From Podaxis mareebaensis (taxonomy: Eukaryota; Basidiomycota; Agaricomycetes; Agaricales; Agaricaceae), in the NCBI GenBank assembly GCA_018524725.1, contig JAEUWP010000305.1, positions 35,166 to 99,165 of the forward strand: 64,000 bases of DNA. Direction: 5' to 3'. A program made the position numbers and the translations under genes. This document shows, one piece after another, positions 35,485 through 46,841 of the stretch; the first letter of the stretch is position 1; each line of letters opens with the position of its first letter. The notes below the pieces were generated by a model, which had not been told where the DNA came from, did not search any database, and saw only the letters and a list, made by a program, of their open reading frames with translations.

Positions 35485-36057
35485 TTAGAGCCCGATGGCC
35501 TTCTTCGCCAACTCATCCGCCAACACGTTGAACTTTCTAGCAACGAGCCAGAATCGTACAGGAACGCGGTGATCCTCGAGGTATCGGAGAAGCCCATCCA
35601 GTTCCATAAAGTCGTCGGCGTTCACCACTGGCCTCCCAGTCGAGGTCCTCCACCCATTTTGACTCCATTTGTACACCCAGTCCGTCATAGCGTTAGCGAG
35701 GTACGACGAGTCGGTGATTAACACGACCCCTCTTGGGCGTCTTGGACCTCGGAACTCCCCATCAAGGAAGAACTGCCGAACATGCTTCAATGCAGCAGTA
35801 GCTGCACGTATTTCGGCGCGTTGGTTGGTCTGCGGCCCGTCTATAAGCGCAGAAATATTGAGATCCGAGTTACAGCAGACAAACACGCCTATTCCAGCCC
35901 GAGCGTTTGGTGCACCATTTCCAGAGCAAGCACCGTCGACATATATTGCCATATCTCGAGTTGACTTGATCCAGCATCGTTCGCAGTTTGTACAATGCGT
36001 GACGAGATTGTCTGGGTCTCCGTCGACTGGGACTGGGGAGTAGATCCGATGGCTCAT
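35485..36057 (-). CDS. RNase HI-like protein D
   Basis: This intronless 190-residue protein is the most diverged intact member. Its leader is MSHRIYSPVPVDGDPDNLV with CTNCERC, a CxxCxxC-like group absent from the other copies. The catalytic acids are present: D in IYVDGAC, E in NQRAEIRAA, D in LITDSSY and D in LADELAK. The ATG is at 36057-36055 and the stop at 35485-35487. It is most similar to the decayed copy G at 38190-38600, sharing the YKWSQNGW and ADDFMEL region. Catalytic activity is plausible; substrate unknown. Confidence 0.85.
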   Translation of the reverse strand: MSHRIYSPVPVDGDPDNLVTHCTNCERCWIKSTRDMAIYVDGACSGNGAPNARAGIGVFVCCNSDLNISALIDGPQTNQRAEIRAATAALKHVRQFFLDGEFRGPRRPRGVVLITDSSYLANAMTDWVYKWSQNGWRTSTGRPVVNADDFMELDGLLRYLEDHRVPVRFWLVARKFNVLADELAKKAIGL

Positions 36058-36556
36058 GTATTAGGTAGTGCAAGGAATGCAAGGTCGTGGATAAGAGAAT
36101 GTAGTGGAAGTGGTGGAAGGACGCAACTTTAATTTGGCTGTCCTTTGATGGTCTTAAATACTGGGCCAGCCTCCCAAAAAGAGCCCTGAGTAGGGTCGCA
36201 CCCTGCAGTGATCCCGATTTACCATCGGCAGATGATTGCAGACGTATCTAAGGAGCAATTGGAAAAGGGCGTTGTCCAGCGAAAAAAAAGTGCACCGACA
36301 CATGTGCATTACACGAACGCTACAACCGCAAAGTAACATAGTACCCTTGGTTGGAAGTTATCCACTGACAGAGTTTCAAACAGAAACTTAACGCCAAGTA
36401 CTAACTTTGCCGGATTTACGAACGTTTTTAATATGGTAATCTGAGGCGGCGGACTCGAAATGCAGTGGCGAAGATGCTGAGAGCCGTTGGCCGCCGATCT
36501 CTTCATTAATTTCCAGTTTGTTAGCTCCACTTTTCCTCTCCATACTGAGAGTACTA

Positions 36557-36664
36557 GAGTGTATGTGCAACCTTGTTTTTCAGTGAGTTTTCAGTGAGAA
36601 CTGAGTTGAAACTGAATTGGCTCCACATCCGGAGTCTCGATGAAAACGTGTAGCATATACACTT
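36557..36664. mobile_element. TA-flanked MITE, copy 1
   Basis: A 108-bp element with imperfect terminal inverted repeats (GAGTGTATGTGC at the left, AAGTGTATATGC read from the right), flanked by TA at both ends. Its interior matches the element at 36776-36873, including TTTTCAGTGAG and GAACTGAGTTGAAA. TA target sites suggest a Tc1/mariner-type non-autonomous element. It has no coding capacity. Confidence 0.65.
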
Positions 36665-36775
36665 TACTGAGCACCGACTCCCGACTCCCGAGGTCACCGC
36701 CCCTCGTGCAACAGAAACCCTTTAACCCCGATCTCGATGCACCAGCACCCTAGAAACTTATCGCATTCGTTATTA

Positions 36776-36873
36776 GAGTATATATGTTTTCAGTGAGTTT
36801 TCAGCGAGAACTGAGTTGAAAATGAATTGGTTCCGCACCAGAATCTCGCTGAAAGCGTGTAGCATATACACTC
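36776..36873. mobile_element. TA-flanked MITE, copy 2
   Basis: A 98-bp relative of the element at 36557-36664 in the same orientation, flanked by TA (36774-36775 and 36874-36875). Ends read GAGTATATATG and, from the right, GAGTGTATATGC. The two copies are 111 bp apart with unrelated sequence between, so they are separate insertions or a local duplication. Confidence 0.65.
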
Positions 36874-36875
36874 TA

Positions 36876-38189
36876 TTTATTCCCCGCTGTGGGTACACTT
36901 GCAAGGGATTGATTTGCAGAGTCGGTTACCCATAATGTTGGGCGGGACTGGGCAAGGATGGGAGGGTTGCGAAAGGATCACGACGAACATCCCCGTCGTT
37001 GGTATGTACCATAAACAGCTATGGGGGATGTTGGTGGAGGCACACTTAATAACCAGCTATGGGGAATGGCGGGAAAACCATCAGCGTGAGGGGCGGGATA
37101 ACGAACTGATGATGATAGTTATAGTTTTATGCAGGCGAAACGATCTCAGGTACGGCCCGCAATCCTTCGCGCACAGGGCCTACAGACAGTAGCATAAGAA
37201 GTTAGAGATGAATCATTCTTACACGATCTCACGTCTGTTGGGGAAATGGGGTATACATCACAAATGTAGTCAAAGAAGCTCCGCCCACCGGAAGACGTGT
37301 TACGAGTTACTTGGAAACCTGCTTCAAGGAACAAGCTGACCGGAGATTGACTATCGCCAAGGCTATCAATAAATCTGTGCATTTGAATTTTCGAGGAAAT
37401 GGTAAAGAGGGGTGTTCTGGAGAGCTCGGACACTCTAGGGATGCTCAAGAAGGAACAAAGAACTTTCATATTCAGATCGAGTTCAGTTGCGCAGCCCGGA
37501 AAAATCTAGATGCGTCAAATGGAAGTATATGCCTGACTTTGAATTGATAGACGGCCAAAACGCGTCCTCGCGTTGGCTGAATCGTAGCAAGATATTACTA
37601 AGCAAAATGGCTCTAAGGAGCGGCACAAGCAGGTGTAGGTGATGACCAGGCTACACGCATCCAAGCAAAAACGACATTGACTGTCCTGCCCTGCTGACAT
37701 CCGGGGGAGACACTTGACGGATTGTTTACGGGGTTACGGTAACACCGTCTTTTGGAGGCCTGAGTCGATGCTATGCCTCCACCACGTATGGACTTGGCCG
37801 AGCTAAGAAAGAATACAGGGAACGACCGGCGATGTGACCGATAGCAGTTGCATGAGAGGAGAAAGGAGGGCATACAAAGGATCGTCCTGGCTCGGTGACC
37901 CGTTTATGTAGTGCTGCCAGTGTTAGAAAGGAACAAGATACAAGCACCCTATAAGCACATGTCGCAGGCTCACAGCGGGATCCAGCGAGTGGGGTGGTTA
38001 GAGTCTAAAACATCGCAGCGAGAAAGTGGCCGGACGCTTGGTCGAGAAGACGAGAGACACTGGGAGATGGATAGGGTCAGCCATGAATATTTGAATAAGA
38101 CAAGGGCGGACGAAGCGAAGATTGAAGAAGGTATCCGGCTGGTAGATCGTCGCCCCTCACTCAGAGAGCCCGTTGCTGACCCACGTGCA
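36876..38189. other. intergenic, nothing recognised
   Basis: About 1.3 kb with unrelated short open frames. A 124-residue plus-strand frame ending at 38285 overlaps the RNase H remnant and has no family match. Confidence 0.4.
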
Positions 38190-38600
38190 TCTGACTGTAT
38201 TTCCCGTACACGTACGAGAAGGCGTAGCTTTGGGGAACTAGATGTGCCTCTGCAGTTCCTTGAAGTCCTCTGCATTTTTCACTGATTTACGGGATGGAGT
38301 GTTCCAACCATTTTAACTCCACTTATTGATAAGGGTCGGTCATAGACTAACAATGCAAACGAGATACGCCGAGCTGGTGATCATTACAACGCCTCGGTAA
38401 CAATTGAACGCTCCATCGCGGCAAACATGTCCTGGAGGCATCTCAGTATGACGATGTCGAGATTTCGACGTTCTGACTGGGCTGAGGACCATCCCAGGTC
38501 TCGACAAGTTGCGAGTTGGGCTGCAACAGAAGCGGGCTTCTGGCCTGTATCCACTGAGCAAGTGCCATCAATGAGGATCGCAGCATTGTAACTCTTATTA
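38190..38600 (-). pseudogene. decayed RNase HI-like copy G
   Basis: The minus strand reads AILIDGTCS near 38580 (D of the first motif retained), then GVVMITSSAYL, where the third catalytic D has become S. A stop-containing segment NKWS..NGWNTP and VKNAEDFKELQRHI follow, matching copy D closely. Several in-frame stops are present, so it is a pseudogene of the D lineage. It extends the cluster to about 9 kb. Confidence 0.7.
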
Positions 38601-39480
38601 ATCAGGGAGGTGACGATTGAAGATTCGAAGCTGTAGGACTATGATTCCACGTGAATGTCCTTCGATCGGTTCTGAAGCACCGTACTTAATGAGCGAATTG
38701 TGTGACGGACGATTGGCCGCAATGCAAGCCTGACGCTCACGGTGAGTCATGACCTTTCTTTCCTGGAATCATAATGCTACCATGACAAGTTGTTCGAATT
38801 AAAGCTGTGGTAATCCCACCGAGCGACCGGCAGAACCCAGTTATGAATCCACTTTCGCATGGATAATAGATATAGGCAACCGGGGAACTTTCACGAACTG
38901 AACTTAGGGTCAGCTTGAAGTGTTGAAACTGATGGGCGCTCATGTGAAACGGCAGGGCGGGAGGTCAGCGCAGACGCACCGAGGACATTCTTGAGGGAGT
39001 GCGTCCTGGGCATCGAATATTTAACGTTCACTGATGGAGGTGCGGAGTCTGGGCGGCAACTGTTTTGAAGTGAATCCAGAGGCAAGCGGGGAAGACGATG
39101 CTAGGGTTATGATCCAGAGAAAGAGGAGAAAAGGGGCCGATAGAAAGGTGGAGATGAGAATAATAGGAGCAAACATGAGCCGAGGAGACGGCTTGACTGA
39201 TGCTCGAGTTTGAGCGGTCAGGGCGGAGCTTGTTGTGTATAATTTGTCCCTTGTCGCCCCAGCATCAGCCCAGCGGGCCTTTTTTCATTTTCTACCACCA
39301 CCAACCTCCTATTGTCCAGTCCAAATCCATACGCTGTAAGTATTTCGCTTGTTTCTCGTGCCACCGAGCGCTTATCCATTTGCTTCCCCTTCAGCCTTTA
39401 CTCTTCCCTTCCTGCTTCCTCCCGTTTCCCTTCTATCGCGTCCCCGTCCTTGCCTCACCTGCCAAGCCGTCCCACCCACA
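38601..39480. other. intergenic, promoter side of the TPT-family gene
   Basis: No gene recognised. Purine-rich tract near 39110-39160; pyrimidine-rich leader from about 39290 up to the start codon, as expected for a fungal 5' UTR. Confidence 0.4.
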
Positions 39481-40711
39481 ATGTCCTCAAGCACAAGTAC
39501 CCTCGATGAAAAGCAGCAGTTTATCGACCCCGAGTCCAAAGAAGACTCCCAGTCGCCGCTACCCACCCCTGTTTCTGCTAGCCCACCCAGGTCGAAACCG
39601 AAAGTCACTGCAGCAGCCATTATCCCAGTCTGGATTGCACTCAGTTCGGCTGTCATTATCTACAACAATTACCTTTACAATACCCTTGACTTCAAGTACC
39701 CTGTCTTCCTCGTAACATGGCATCTTGTCTTCGCAGCTATGGGGACACGCGTTCTACAGCGGACAACTAACCTCCTTGACGGCCTCAAGGATGTACATAT
39801 GACCAAGGACATGTTCGTCAAATCGATTCTTCCTATCGGCCTTCTCTTTTCGGGAAGCCTTATCCTCAGCAACACCGCATACCTTTACCTCAGCGTCGCG
39901 TATATCCAAATGCTCAAGGTTTGTATTTGTCTTCACATGCTGCATACCTCATCCAGTTCTCTGATGCCCCCGTTTCATTAGGCCTTCACTCCCGTCGCGA
40001 TTCTTCTGATCCAGTGGTCGTTCCGTCTTCAAGATCCCAGCAAGAAGCTCGCCATCATCGTCTTCATGATCTCGTCGGGCGTCGCTCTTGCATCACAAGG
40101 AGAATTACGCTTCAATCTGATTGGGTTCCTGACTCAAGCTGCCGCTGTTGCTGTACGTCCAGTGCCACCTATACCCAGTATGCATTAAACGCTAACTCCC
40201 ACACCCAGTTCGAGGCTTCCCGCCTTGTCATGATCCAAGTCCTTCTCCACAACCTCAAGATGGATCCTTTGGTGTCACTGCACTACTATGCTCCTGTTTG
40301 CGCTGCTATCAACCTCATCTTCCTCCCCTTCACTGAGGGCTTGGCTCCCTTCTATGAACTGCCCAGGCTTGGCGCCGCCGTTCTTCTGAGTAACGCAGCT
40401 GTTGCTTTCCTCTTGAACGTTGCAGCTGTTTTCCTTGTTGGCGTTGGTAGTGGCCTGGTGCTTACCCTCGCCGGTGTCTTCAAGGTGAGATAAACAAATA
40501 GGTCACAAGAATAACCGCTGAAATATACCAAATAGGATATCCTCCTTATTACAGGCTCCGTCCTCATCTTTGGCAGTCAAATCACTCCTCTTCAGGTCTT
40601 TGGTAAGCAAGTTGAGCCCCTCATTTACTATGAATTCTGACCATGCACCTTCCAGGATATTCCATCGCTCTTGCTGGCCTTGTCCTCTTCAAGACCTCGG
40701 GAGGCAAATAA
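39481..40711 (+). CDS. triose-phosphate-transporter-family (TPT) carrier
   Basis: This is a multi-pass carrier of the TPT/nucleotide-sugar transporter superfamily, probably in Golgi or ER membranes; the substrate is not predictable. The ATG at 39481 gives a hydrophilic leader MSSSTSTLDEKQQF, then about ten helices starting AAIIPVWIALSSAVIIYNNY, the family N-terminal signature. Further segments are YPVFLVTWHLVFAAMGTRVL, NTAYLYLSVAYIQMLKAFTP (a strongly conserved family block), FEASRLVMIQVLL and LTLAGVFKDILLI. It ends GYSIALAGLVLFKTSGGK before TAA at 40709-40711. About five short introns, all joining in frame. Confidence 0.88.
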
Positions 40712-41684
40712 AATTGATCTTTATCGCTAGAAGACGTACGAGATTGTTAATTGTTCTACATCATATAGAGGCAAGGCACTCTTCGACGAGACGACCGTTT
40801 CTTTTGCCCGACATTGTTTAGCTTTTAGTGTGTTAATTTCTTCGGACTTGGGCTTCACAGTACATGATAATACCGTATTCTGTAAAGCAACTCTTCCATG
40901 TCGCCTATTTAGAGAGACATACATCCCTCTGTGGAGGTTGTTCTATGACCCCCGCCCTTTTGATACAAGTCTATATTTAGTGTAATCGCCTTTACTGCCT
41001 CGTCTGTGGAAGACGAAGCAATGTTGTGATTGATACTGATGCATGAGCCCATTCTCCATTAAGCCTCTCCGGTGGTTTTCTCTCACATTATGGATCATAT
41101 CATGCTTCTCGCGCGCATGGTCGTTGTTGTATTTTCACACATTAAAAGTCTTCGACCGCTCTGTATCCTCCCATCGAGAATGTGTTCGCTTTTTCGTGTG
41201 GCTGACGGAGGTAGCAACACCGATACTGGATGTTCATTTTAGGCCGTTGTGAGAGGATGTATTTCTGGCATAGATTGGAGCTTCGCCCAAGGGAGATTAT
41301 GGAGATCAACCACCTTACAGGCTCAGCTTCCTCAGGAAACAGACAACTCACGATAGTTACCGTCGGAGATTTCCATCTCGTTGCCCTGACGGTATACTAC
41401 ATCGTCGGGGACTAGAATAGCGTCATGTCAAAATTGGTACATCATATACTGTATCCTTGCAAACCGTTGTCCCAGGAAGGCACGGAGGTTCCCCTCACCC
41501 AGCACAATTAAGTAACGACCCTCAACGTCACCAGATGCGAAACATTTGATGCGCATACTTGGGGAAATCAACCCTCTAGCATTACTACAACGAATAGGCC
41601 GTAATCAAACTACGGTACGCAAAATCATATCATATGGGACGTCAAGTAACGTACATCATCGTCGGCCAACCATCCACCTCAACT
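40712..41684. other. intergenic
   Basis: Contains the 3' flank of the TPT-family gene. Nothing else is recognised. Confidence 0.4.
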
Positions 41685-43424
41685 TCACGGTGATGTCAAC
41701 TGACTAGAGGCTGCAAAACGCATTGTAAAGGAAATCTCTTGATGTCGCTGGATAGACCGCCTTCGTTTATGCATAGGCATTAACTCGATTACGTTAGCCA
41801 TGGGATCGGAGTCTGTGAGGACGCTCGTTTTGTGTGTCAGAAGCATACGTGTGGTAATGGAGGTGCGACTGAGTGTGATAGAAGTGGCGGTGAGTGCGAC
41901 TCTGTGTGTGGCGTTGTTCGTGAGTAAAGATCCCAGCAAAAGATGGGTAGGCAGGCAGGTGGACGTACGGGGAGAAAGTTGCTGGGATGCTGAGCTGTCG
42001 GTGGACGTGTGAGTTTGAAGAGCGATGCCTGAGTGGATGTGATGGATATGATGGTGGCGTACCCATTGAACACGGGTTTGTGAGGAGCAGATCATTGTCC
42101 ATAGAAGGGTGACTGTGCGGTGTGATTGAGGGTATCATTGATCGGATGTGCGGATGGCGTCGTACCTAGAGCAATCAGATACATGGCACTACCGCTGAAA
42201 ACGATGTCAACGGCCATGAAATTACTAAGAGCTTGAATCGGAGCCCACTTACTCCCAGAGAACCTTTCTTGTTGATTCCGATATATTCCAAAAGCTCCGG
42301 TTCATCACTGCCACAGAAATCGCTAAAGAATACAGGTAAGTCTGTCTCAACATCAGAATCGGATAAAGTGCAAGAGAGACGGGTGGCGAACATGATAGAG
42401 CAGTGTAGGAATGTATGTTGTCCAGTAACGTTCCGGGGGGCGGGCCATGCAACCGATAGAGACGAAGGAAGTACCTAGTTTGTCCGCCGTGGTCACGATT
42501 GTGAGGCTCTTAGTGGATATGATTAGGAGGGTCAGCGAGAGCGATAGTGAGAGGCCGAGGCCTAATGAAAGGCTAAGCCTGACGAGACGTCGATGTTCAA
42601 AGATATTCCAGAATTTGTTGGCAATGTGAACTAAGAGACTCCGTCATTTGACCTTCGTCTATCCATGGGGAAGATGTCCATACTTTGGCCTATGCAAATG
42701 CATAAGAGGTTGTAAATGAGTGAGGCCTGGATGTTCCTTGCACATCTGAGGAAAGTATGAAAACGACAGCTTTAGAAAAGCGGACAGTATCCCACGTCTA
42801 CGGGAGAAGGATTGGTCTGTCAGTCGTCAACTCGAGAGGCACGGTGCCTTGGGCCTGTACCTGAAGGGTTGGATTTGGGACCAACACAACTATAGTTGGG
42901 ATCTCAGCTCTCAAAGATAGCTGGCGGACTTCGTTGCTCACCATACAAAGAAATGCTACGGAGCCGGGTAATTAGCAATAGCGCCTACCATCATTAGGGC
43001 TTTTGAGACTTACATCATGGCAGGCCACGTCGTATAACGACTCTGATAAAATCGTCGTAAGATAATACGGTACATATATTAGGGGTGAGCAACGGACGTA
43101 CTATGAAAAACAACCCTCTGCCCCTTGTCCATTCTCTCTCTGCCCAGAAAAATCCCAACTGCATAGGCCCCGTGAACAAGAGACGAGGACGGGAATACGA
43201 CACAAATAACCACCTCATTAGCAAAAGTGATGCAGTATTCATAAACTAGTCCGTTTAATTACTTCTTAGTTGATCGACTTCTGAGAAGATGGCTTACCGA
43301 ACCACGAGAACAACACTATTACAAGAGCTTGAGTGTTCCTTATTCCTTGAAACAGTTCGACGTATTCATCCCTGTCTAGCACTGTTGTAGGTAACTTGAG
43401 CTCGTTGGAAGAGAATATTGTCAT
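41685..43424 (-). CDS. probable DUF6533-type multi-pass membrane protein
   Basis: The minus strand can be spliced into the N-terminal DUF6533 pattern of mushroom membrane proteins. MTIFSSNELKLP leads into RNTQALVIVLFSWF, then after an intron VYEYCITFANE (family Y-D-Y-L-T-F-x-x-E), then LGFFWAEREWTRGRGLFFIS and RYTTWP, each separated by a short GT..AG intron. Later pieces are LSLRAEIPTIVVL, then NKFWNIFEHRRLVRLSLSLG with a long leucine/serine-rich helix, then YLYSLAISVAVMNRSFWNI. The C-terminal end is uncertain; a frame ending at 41685 (ELMPMHKRRRSI) is taken as the tail. The start at 43424 is the first ATG of the opening exon. Function of the family is unknown; the 3' half could be degraded. 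Confidence 0.5.
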
Positions 43425-43678
43425 CGAGGGCTCTGCCCGGAGTGAACAGAGGCAGTGGCAGTGGCAGGAGAATGGGTATGAATACACCCTGATTTGTGCG
43501 TTTCAGAATGTTGAGACTGACACTGCGTAAGTATCGGCTCTGCCGTTGAACGTCATCAATTATATCACGCAGAATTTCACACAGGCTGTTCGCGATAACA
43601 ATTCCGGTATCCATAAACCAAACGTTAACAATGACTCAAACGCGGCTCAGTTGCTTCGTAACTGATGCCGACTAGGAT

Positions 43679-44962
43679 TCACTGCTTCTCGAGATACATT
43701 GTCCACCATTCCTCGAAGAGGGAAAGTCCAAGGCCACCATCAATTCCGAGCTCCTCTGTTTCCTTTGTTGAAAGGTGACAGTCCCTGGGACGGGTCGTTG
43801 CGCCAGCACCCGTTGGTGGGTTTGCGTCTGGTATAATGTGGGCATGCGAGACACCCAGAATCTTGGCAAAGATCAAGCACATTTCGTATTTCGTGAAGGG
43901 CTCGTCGGCGCTATAGTGCAATACTTGTGGAAGAGGAACCCTTTGACCTTATAGGGTTTCAGGAACGACCCTTAAGGAGACATTAATGAAGCTGTGGACT
44001 GTACCTATGGCACGAACCAAAAAGTCGGCAATATCTTCGGCATTTGTGGGATATCTGGTGGCGTAGTGGTCCATTTTGTACTGCTTCCCTGACTGATCTT
44101 GGACGATGTCGAGGAGAATGTTAACAGCTGAGTCAGAATTCTTGGGGGCTGGACCGTATCTAGCCGTTTGTTATTGTCTAGGAGTGGTTTCAGAGCGGAG
44201 AAAGTGACTGACAAGACTGGAACCCTGAGAATGACAACCTGGGCTCCAGTGACAGAAGAGACGGCAATTTCACCGTCTCTCTTGGTTTTACCGTATAGCT
44301 GGAGTGGATTCGTTTGGGAGGCTGGCCCATAAGGCGGAGATGTCCCATCGAAAACATAGTCTGGTATTACGTTTAAGATATTCCCCGTTCGTGTGAATCC
44401 CATGTCGAGCCTCCTTACCAGTGGAGATATAGACAAGAGTATATCCGAGATCCTTCGCAAGAGACGCTAGATACCCAGGTACCTCCGCATTAAGCTGGGA
44501 AGATCGACCCGCCTGAGCGGCATCATCACAGGAAGAGGGAGGCCTTGTTCCTTACTCGTTGAGTTCCATGAGGATCCTAAGTGACATTCCGCGCATCAGA
44601 AGGACGTCCATAATGAAGGACATTAACCCAACTTTTTCTGCTACATCAGGGCGTCGTTCCGCAGCACAGTGAATGACCCCTGGTTTGACTCTATGAGAAT
44701 CACAGACTCGGCCAATACATGGAGTACTGACAGTCAGGTTTGAGCTCCTGGAGGAACTTTTGGACGGCATCCTTATCAGTAAGATCAAGGTGGACAAGCC
44801 CTTCGCCTGCTCTCGAGTTCGCAAGCCCAATTGCTGAATGATCGGTCCTTTTAAGAGCCTTGTAAATCGCGGATCCAAGTACACCGGACGCTCCTGCCTG
44901 AAAACATCAAGATGGCGCTCGATCCCAACCCGAGAACATACCAGTGACAACAACTTTGACCA
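43679..44962 (-). CDS. MAT2B-like methionine adenosyltransferase regulatory subunit
   Basis: This is an RmlD-type short-chain dehydrogenase fold. Animal MAT2B binds NADP and modulates S-adenosylmethionine synthetase, and the fungal homologue is inferred to do the same. The minus-strand start is MVKVVVTG, joined across intron 1 to ASGVLGSAIYKALKR, the glycine-rich Rossmann loop. Family blocks follow: GVIHCAAERRPDVAEK, SQLNAEVPGYLASLAKDLGY, VYISTDYVFDGTSPPYG, then LQLYGKTKRDGE with the YxxxK pair. Next come VILRVPVLYGPAP and KMDHYATRYPTNAEDIADF, and finally LHYSADEPFTKYEMCLIFAK. The stop is at 43679-43681. About seven exons. Confidence 0.85.
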
Positions 44963-46841
44963 TATTGCTTTTTGACAATCGCCGGGATTGGTTCCGTATA
45001 TGAGGTCAGACTTTAAGTTGACCTATGAATCAGTGTTATCATATCTCTGCAATTCGGGTACTGTCACTAACGTCACGATCGTAGATTCTCGGCAGGCTCC
45101 GGGAAACAGTTACTCCTGGAACAGGTACTTATTAATAAATAAATTTACCCTTGCTCCTCTAACATCCCATCCGTCTGATTTGGCTTTCTCAGGCGGCCGA
45201 CGTCTTCGATTATGGTTCTAAAACCACCGGTCGGATTCCACAGCGCTCATATTCTGCTCCATTAGGTTCTATTTTTGACCGAGTGTGCTGAGGTCACTAG
45301 GTCTCGGGGGTCACTCGATGAATGGCATTGTTACCAAAGTTGGTTGTCCATATCACCATCTACGACTCAAGCTTTGAATGTTGAAGCTTGGAAGCTCATA
45401 GCAGACTTACAGCGGCACCTTCACGTAACGGCAAGATATTATCATTACTCATTATCTCTCCTTCAGATTATCGCATGAGATTCCTAGAGCTAGCGGATAT
45501 AAACGAGAGAGAGAAGAGTGATATTATATTTCAAGTTTAAGAGCACACGCAGGTACCCATCTAGCTTGTGCTGGGAGTCGATGTTTCCTCATCCGATGCT
45601 CTCCCCCAAGGCTCATCGTCTTTCACACTTCCAATTCGGCACCAGTCTTCCGCCCTTCGGGCAACAGGCATTGCCAAGGATATACGACGCTTCCTCACAG
45701 GCCTGTGCCACCTTGTCGTAGCCACATGACTACTGTGCTCTAATGCCTGGGACAATATGCATCTTGCGAGCCGAGTGGCCACAACCCGATTGGCCCGAGG
45801 ACGGGATCTACACTCCCGACGAGTTGCATTCGATCCTGAGTGATATCACGACTGCCTCCGTCCCACCGCTTTAGAGGTTTCCCCCAATGGACAACATTTT
45901 CCCGTATGACTCGGCAAATCGAGGACGGGATGACACGCGAGGTGATCCATTCACATGCTGAACAATCCTGTGGTATCTTTCCTCGACCACCGTCTGATGA
46001 GCTTTCGAGGCCATAACCGTTGGGGTTTTCGGTCGTGCGGGACTTTCGCGAAGGTGTAAGCTCATCCAATTCCCCAGCTCACATACCTTTACTAAATTGT
46101 TGATCCATCAACAACCTGCTTGCATAACGTATTGTATCAACGTCCAAGTGTCAACTCGTTGGTCACCCACGGACCAAAGCTGTCCAATGATCAGACCAAA
46201 TACGGATTGGTGTGGGAGCCGGTATTCTAAACATATCTTGCTTCTGACAAACTTTGCTATCCGTTCAAGGTTCACGCTCTCATGTCAACGTTGTTATGGT
46301 GCTCCCAGGGACGAAATGAACCCCCAACGCAATCAAGAAATAACCACGTGTATCGCATCAGTATCAGGAAGAGTGCGAGTTTGGGCATGGAGAAATAATA
46401 CATTTCGAAGAAGAGTTCTTGTGGTTTGTCCGCTTTCCCATCACGTTTCCTGTATTTTGAATGCGGAATAGCTCTAGGACATGTTTCTCCGTCTTCCTGG
46501 CAGATTTGGGGTAACTCCAGCCAAATTTTCGCCGAGTAGTACGTGGGAGAGCTTCTCCAGCTCTGAATAAACCCAAAATCATCAGAATTCCAGGGCTCAA
46601 ATCATAATCAGGCTCGCAGCTGCGTTGATCCCAATGTCGTGATCAAAGTCGCTAGATCCTGCTATTCAATCCATCTTGGGACCAAGAACCATACGATCGC
46701 TAATAAGATTTTGCCTCTCGTTGACTTCCAAGAATTCCCAAGCACATCCCTGATATTTCTGGTCATCGAACCCAATAAAGATTCGCCCCCTCCTTCGACC
46801 TCTTCCTCTATCAAGCTCTCGCCAACGGATTCTTTTCGGGC
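44963..46841. other. intergenic with a possible coding fragment
   Basis: Mostly featureless. At about 45742-45873 (+) an ATG-initiated stretch (MPGTICILRAEWPQPDWPED, 43 codons) looks protein-like, and a second open piece follows in another frame up to about 46015. No family or splice path joins them. Confidence 0.35.

Noticed and set aside
37911..38285. 124-residue plus-strand frame rich in charged residues
   Set aside because: Its 3' part is the antisense of the decayed RNase H copy G and no family is recognised.
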